The position numbers were made by a program, and so were the translations under genes. Positions 59,891-64,000 of a stretch of 64,000 bases of DNA are shown in pieces (position 1 is the first letter of the stretch; the number at the start of each line of letters is the position of its first letter). This DNA comes from Trichocoleus sp. FACHB-46 (lineage in GTDB: Bacteria > Cyanobacteriota > Cyanobacteriia > FACHB-46): assembly GCF_014695385.1 (NCBI RefSeq), contig NZ_JACJOD010000032.1, positions 124,001-188,000 on the forward strand, read 5' to 3'. The notes under the pieces are model-generated. The model was not told the origin of the DNA and searched no databases. It saw nothing but the letters and a program-made list of their open reading frames with translations.

Positions 59891-60436
59891 TTAGGCAGGC
59901 GTAAAAAAGCTCCTCAAAGCATCCTCCATTGAGAGGCTAACGCTAGGACGCGACTGAGAAGTAGATCGATCTACGCCTCGGCAAGTTTGCATTGCTTGTA
60001 AGGGTTCGCAATCCGATGGAGCAGCACCCGTCGCCAAATCTAATCCAAAGTGTTTGCGAAAGAGCACCTGAGTTAGTGCGTAAGCCCGTTGCCAATTCTG
60101 TTGATCGGCTTCTCCTCTTGTACCCAGATAAGGAAAATGATGAATAAATCGCCCAAATAAGTGTTGACAATCTTCCGCATATTTATGCGTATCAAGGATA
60201 TGCTGATGCCAAACTTGATCGATCTCTTGAGTTGGTACCAGTTGTAAGCGAGGATATTGCCCTACCAAATAAAGAAAACCCAGATAACGCGCGATCGCCC
60301 TAGTAGTCTGAAGTTTCGTCCACTGAGGACCAGTCTGAGAGTGCATTAATTGATGTGCAATAGGACCAAGATCGAGCGATCGCACCTTTTGGAGAAACGC
60401 TTGATATGATTGGGGTGAGGCGGGGTACTGCACCAT
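59891..60436 (-). CDS. Glycine-rich domain protein-like (GRDP) protein
   Basis: The start is the ATG at 60436 (MVQYPASPQSYQAF); an in-frame TTG at 60454 overlaps the AAGGAG ribosome site and is rejected. The 181-residue protein has the GRDP-like pattern VPTQEIDQVWHQHILDTHKY with the conserved EID-x-x-WH-x-H, then YAEDCQHLFGRFIHHFP and ALTQVLFRKHFGLDL. The plant members of this family are involved in development and stress; the bacterial function is unknown. The conserved His and Asp may bind metal (inference). Confidence 0.8.
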   Translation of the reverse strand: MVQYPASPQSYQAFLQKVRSLDLGPIAHQLMHSQTGPQWTKLQTTRAIARYLGFLYLVGQYPRLQLVPTQEIDQVWHQHILDTHKYAEDCQHLFGRFIHHFPYLGTRGEADQQNWQRAYALTQVLFRKHFGLDLATGAAPSDCEPLQAMQTCRGVDRSTSQSRPSVSLSMEDALRSFFTPA

Positions 60437-60662
60437 TGTGGCTTGCTCCTTCAAAGTAGACGTAGCTTAGGAGAAGTTTGTTTTAGAACCAACAAGTCAT
60501 CTCCTATCTATAAACATCGCTAGAAGTATGGCCTCGTACGGATTTTAATCGGTTCAGTTTTTGGTTCAGTTTTGGTTCAGTGTCACATTTCGTCAACATC
60601 AATTCTGAAATGAGCGTGCAATACTGAGATAGACTCAGTTTCCACTCTCGTGCAATCTATCC

Positions 60663-63600
60663 ATGCCCTCGCTCAAAGTCTCCGCCCAGGAGTTAAACCG
60701 AATCAAGCAGCTTAGGAAGGTGAGACACTGGGCAATTGAAGACAGGCAGTGGTTAATTGCTGCTAGCCAAACTCTTGACTCCGCCACCGACTGGGGCTCT
60801 GAAGCTTACGCAGGCCAACAAATTTTTGCACCTGGTGTTTCTCTTTCTACTTGGAAGCGGTTTTTACGGGGCGAGGCCATCAACGCGAAAATCTTTAAGG
60901 TTTTCTGTCAAGTTCTGGAACTACCTTGGCAATCGGTTGTAGAGCTAGAGGAAGCAGCAGGAGTTGATGCTCCACCAGTTGCGTCTGATGTATCTCTATC
61001 CTGTTATCAGGATTGGGGAGAGGCTCCGGAAGTTCCCGTGTTTTTTGGGCGATCGCAGGAATTGAGCACTCTGGAACAATGGATTCTAGCAGAGCGGTGC
61101 CGTCTAGTCGCAATTTTGGGTATTGGTGGCACTGGCAAAACGGGGCTCTCGTTGAAATTTGGCTCCGGTGGGATGGGCAAGACTAACCTATCTCTCGCCT
61201 TGGCTCAGAATATTCAGGATGAGTTTGAGTGTATCATTTGGCGATCGCTCCTCAATGCTTCTTCCTTGGCTACTTTACTGGTAGATCTGATCCAGATTCT
61301 CTCAAATCAGCAGGAATCAACCCTGCCAAATACTTTAGAAGACAGTCTTTCTCGGTTATTGCATTACCTGCAATCGCGACGGTGTTTGCTGATTTTAGAT
61401 AACGTAGAAACGATTCTGCAAGGCGGAGATGTCGCAGGGCAATATCGACCAGGATATGAAGGCTACGGACAACTGTTCAAGCAACTCGGAGAAGTGCCCC
61501 ACCAAAGCTGCCTATTGCTCACTAGCCGGGAGAAGCCACGAGAAGTAGCGCGTTTAGAAGGTCGCAATCGGCCTGTGCGATCGCTGGAGCTAGGAGGTTT
61601 AGGAGTCACCGATGGACAACAGATTTTTGCTGAGATCGATGAGTTTTCTGGTTCCGAACAGGATTGGCAAGAACTGATTGCGCTCTACCACGGTAATCCC
61701 CTAGCATTAGAGCTAGCCGCCAAACATATTCGCGATGTTTTCTGTGGCAGCATTAGCGAGTTCCTCAAATATGGCAAGCCCATCTTTCATGACTTGCAAG
61801 ACTTACTTGGTTGGTACTTTCAGCGCTTAACCGACCAAGAGATTGAGGTAATTTATTGGTTGGTAATCAATCGCGAGCCAGTCGCGATCGCTCAATTAAG
61901 TGAGGATCTCCTCTCTCCCATCTCTAAGGAGCAACTACCCACCACGCTGCAATCTCTGCAACGCCGCTTGGCGCTAGAAAAAACTGGCGACCGCTTTACG
62001 CTGCATCCGGTGTTGATGGAGTACTTCGCGGCTCAATTCATTCAGGCGATCGCAGCGGAGATCCAAACAGGCGATATACGTTTCTTCAAAAGTCATGCTT
62101 TGCTGAAGGCGATCGCGAAAGACTATATCCGTGAAGCTCAAAAGCAACTAATTCTCCAGCCACTCACAGATCAGCTTTTGGCTAAACTAGGCGAATTTGC
62201 AGCGGTTGAACAACAACTAAACCAACTTTTGGCAGAGTTGCGAGGTAAACCTTCATCGTACACAGGCTATGCGGCAGGTAATATCCTCAATCTACTTTGC
62301 CATCTAAAAGTAGACTTGAGCGATCGCGATTTCTCTGATCTAGCAATTCGCCAAGCTTATTTAGCCAATGTCTCCTTACCTCGGACCAATTTCACTCATA
62401 CCACTATCGAGCAATCTGTTTTTACCGAAACCACTGGCAGCATTCTCGCCCTTGCTTTCAGCCCTGATGGTAATCTGCTGGCAACCGGAGAAATTGATGG
62501 CATTCTCCGTCTTTGGCATGTGCCGACGGGAAGGCAAATTCTTACCTGGAAAGGACATAGCAGTTGGGTTGGCTCTGTCGCTTTCAGCCCCGATGGTACT
62601 ATCTTAGCGAGCGGCAATTATGACCATACCATTCGCTTTTGGGACGTTGCGACCAAGACCCGTCTGAGAGTGCTGGAAGGACATACTAGCTGGGTGCAGC
62701 ATATTCTATTTAGTCCGGATGGCCAGTTTCTATTCAGTGCTAGCAATGATCAAACAGTCAGAATTTGGCAAGTTAGCTCAGGTATCTGCCTCAAAGTCTT
62801 GGAAGGGCATCGCGATCGCGTTTGGAGAGTAGCTCTTAGTCCTGATGGTAAATTACTCGCTAGTGGCAGTTCTGATAAGACGATCCGCTTGTGGGATGCT
62901 CTGAGCGGAGAATGTTTACGGGTTTTGGAGGGACACCAAAACTGGGTTCGATTCGTAGAGTTTTACCCCAGTAATGACACACTTCTGAGTATTGGAGATT
63001 ATGAAACAGTTAGGAGATGGAACTATCACACAGGTGAGTGTTTAACCATCTTACAAGATCCTGGAGATTGGGTACTCTCTGGTGTCTATGACCCACCTGG
63101 GGAACTCGTAGCAATCGCTGATTCTCAAAATAGAGTGCAGCTTTGGAACTTAGAAAATTGGTGTTGTGAAAAGGTATTAGAAGGACATTCTAACCAGATC
63201 TCAGCGATCGCGTTCAGCCCGGATGGTGCGATCTGCGCTACAGGCGGAGAAGATCAAGTCTTGAAATTATGGGATGTTGACTCTGGGCGATTGAACAGAA
63301 CATTCCACGGCTTTAAAGATGAGATTTTTGCTCTTGTCCATGCTCACGATCGCCACTGGTTAGTGAGCGGCCATAACAATGGCATGATTCACTTCTGGAA
63401 TCCCTCATCTGGAGAATGCCACAAATCCCTAAAAGGCCACGCTGCCAGAATTTGGTCGCTTGCTTTCAATTCAGATAATTCGATGCTTGCTAGTAGTAGC
63501 AGTGACTCATCTATTCGGCTATGGGATGTCCAAACGGGTGAGTGTAGTCGAGTGCTAAAAGGAAATACTTATTGGTTTTGGGCGATCGCTTTTAGCCCCG

Positions 63601-64000
63601 ACGACAACATACTGATCAGCGGTGCGGGGAATGGACTGATTCAGTTTTGGGATGTGCAGTCAGGTAAATGTTTAAGAGCGATCGCAGCACATCAAGGCCG
63701 TACTTGGTCTCTCTCTTGTAGTCCAGACGGAAAGACGTTGGTTAGTGGAGGACAAGATTTAGTCATCAAGTTCTGGGATTTAGCGACTGGGGAATATCTA
63801 GCAGAATTACCCCCTGTAGAGCATCGTGTTTGGTTAACCGAATTTAGCCCCAACGGTCAAATCCTAGCTTGCAGTAGTCCTGATGGCACCTTAAGTTTAT
63901 GGGATGTGGCAACTCGTACCTGCTTGCACTTCCTTCACGGCCACTCAAAGCAAACTTGGCGGGTGAGATTTAGTCAAGATGGTAAAACGTTAGCCAGTTG
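60663..64000 (+). CDS. STAND ATPase with WD40 repeats and duplicated P-loop, 3' end outside window
   Basis: The frame from the ATG at 60663 stays open to the end of the window, 1112 codons. The N-terminal 110 residues (LKVSAQELNRIKQLRKVRHW to VFCQVLELPWQSVVEL) are a helical domain with HTH-like character. The NB-ARC-type ATPase has two successive P-loops, GIGGTGKT (153-160, Lys159) and GSGGMGKT (167-174, Lys173), then Walker B CLLILDNVET and TSRE. A helical linker carries IALYHGNPLALELAAKHI. From about residue 590 WD40 repeats fill the rest, about 12 visible (AFSPDGNLLATGEIDGILRLW and similar). Some blades are degenerate. It probably senses a protein ligand through the WD40 propeller. The effector and ligand are unknown. 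Confidence 0.88.
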   Translation, partial: MPSLKVSAQELNRIKQLRKVRHWAIEDRQWLIAASQTLDSATDWGSEAYAGQQIFAPGVSLSTWKRFLRGEAINAKIFKVFCQVLELPWQSVVELEEAAGVDAPPVASDVSLSCYQDWGEAPEVPVFFGRSQELSTLEQWILAERCRLVAILGIGGTGKTGLSLKFGSGGMGKTNLSLALAQNIQDEFECIIWRSLLNASSLATLLVDLIQILSNQQESTLPNTLEDSLSRLLHYLQSRRCLLILDNVETILQGGDVAGQYRPGYEGYGQLFKQLGEVPHQSCLLLTSREKPREVARLEGRNRPVRSLELGGLGVTDGQQIFAEIDEFSGSEQDWQELIALYHGNPLALELAAKHIRDVFCGSISEFLKYGKPIFHDLQDLLGWYFQRLTDQEIEVIYWLVINREPVAIAQLSEDLLSPISKEQLPTTLQSLQRRLALEKTGDRFTLHPVLMEYFAAQFIQAIAAEIQTGDIRFFKSHALLKAIAKDYIREAQKQLILQPLTDQLLAKLGEFAAVEQQLNQLLAELRGKPSSYTGYAAGNILNLLCHLKVDLSDRDFSDLAIRQAYLANVSLPRTNFTHTTIEQSVFTETTGSILALAFSPDGNLLATGEIDGILRLWHVPTGRQILTWKGHSSWVGSVAFSPDGTILASGNYDHTIRFWDVATKTRLRVLEGHTSWVQHILFSPDGQFLFSASNDQTVRIWQVSSGICLKVLEGHRDRVWRVALSPDGKLLASGSSDKTIRLWDALSGECLRVLEGHQNWVRFVEFYPSNDTLLSIGDYETVRRWNYHTGECLTILQDPGDWVLSGVYDPPGELVAIADSQNRVQLWNLENWCCEKVLEGHSNQISAIAFSPDGAICATGGEDQVLKLWDVDSGRLNRTFHGFKDEIFALVHAHDRHWLVSGHNNGMIHFWNPSSGECHKSLKGHAARIWSLAFNSDNSMLASSSSDSSIRLWDVQTGECSRVLKGNTYWFWAIAFSPDDNILISGAGNGLIQFWDVQSGKCLRAIAAHQGRTWSLSCSPDGKTLVSGGQDLVIKFWDLATGEYLAELPPVEHRVWLTEFSPNGQILACSSPDGTLSLWDVATRTCLHFLHGHSKQTWRVRFSQDGKTLAS

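Overview
The window comes from a cyanobacterial chromosome. The HIP1 octamer GCGATCGC and its core GATCGC recur in almost every gene. The gene content also fits: a MenH-like phylloquinone-pathway hydrolase, a cytochrome c6-like protein, AMIN-domain and GAF/histidine-kinase proteins, and large STAND ATPases with HEAT, TPR or WD40 repeats. Nothing seen allows a genus to be named. No ribosomal RNA, CRISPR array or complete transposon was found, and no canonical tRNA.

Layout. 1-7.5 kb: a truncated PAS sensor, a coiled-coil membrane protein, a SAM hydroxide adenosyltransferase-like protein, menH, an AMIN/serine-hydrolase envelope protein and a cytochrome c6-like protein. 8-15.5 kb: an exopolysaccharide locus with a GT4 glycosyltransferase, a Wzc-like tyrosine kinase/copolymerase, a Wza-like export protein and a dual-specificity phosphatase, then an SDR protein. 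15.5-17.5 kb is mostly non-coding and holds a response-regulator remnant, hairpins and an orphan terminator. 17.5-24.8 kb: a metallophosphoesterase/DUF2993 operon, several small stress-type membrane proteins, a fasciclin protein and a histidine kinase. 24.8-29.2 kb: a large NACHT-HEAT protein, an ankyrin protein and a DUF2283/PBECR-like pair that resembles a toxin-antitoxin module.

29.6-35.9 kb is the most striking part. Three tandem RNA genes look like bacterial Y RNAs that mimic tRNA: each has acceptor, D and T arms around a large insert with a conserved hairpin and a GGGTTATCG motif. They sit directly upstream of an Ro60/Rsr (TROVE) gene, whose leader carries a fourth copy of the hairpin next to the ribosome binding site. 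A SNF2-family helicase and a SWIM zinc-finger protein follow. 36-44.5 kb: a 2OG-Fe(II) oxygenase, a TauE/DUF1634 exporter pair, a DUF1003 protein, two paralogous secreted proteins around a TerC protein and a transposase-derived HTH, and an Mqo-like flavoprotein.

44.5-55.9 kb: a Cache/HAMP histidine kinase and a complete Nit1C-type nitrogen-starvation cluster (nitrilase, radical SAM, GNAT, AIR-synthase-like, glycosyltransferase, flavoprotein, Sll0783-like and MSMEG_0570-like proteins, plus a DUF1348 protein) with its own GAF-LuxR regulator. The three promoter regions of the cluster share a motif at helically phased distances from a -10-like element, which suggests one autoregulated regulon. 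56-64 kb: a hemerythrin-domain protein, a STAND/TPR protein, a GRDP-like protein, and a STAND/WD40 protein that runs off the window and carries a duplicated P-loop.
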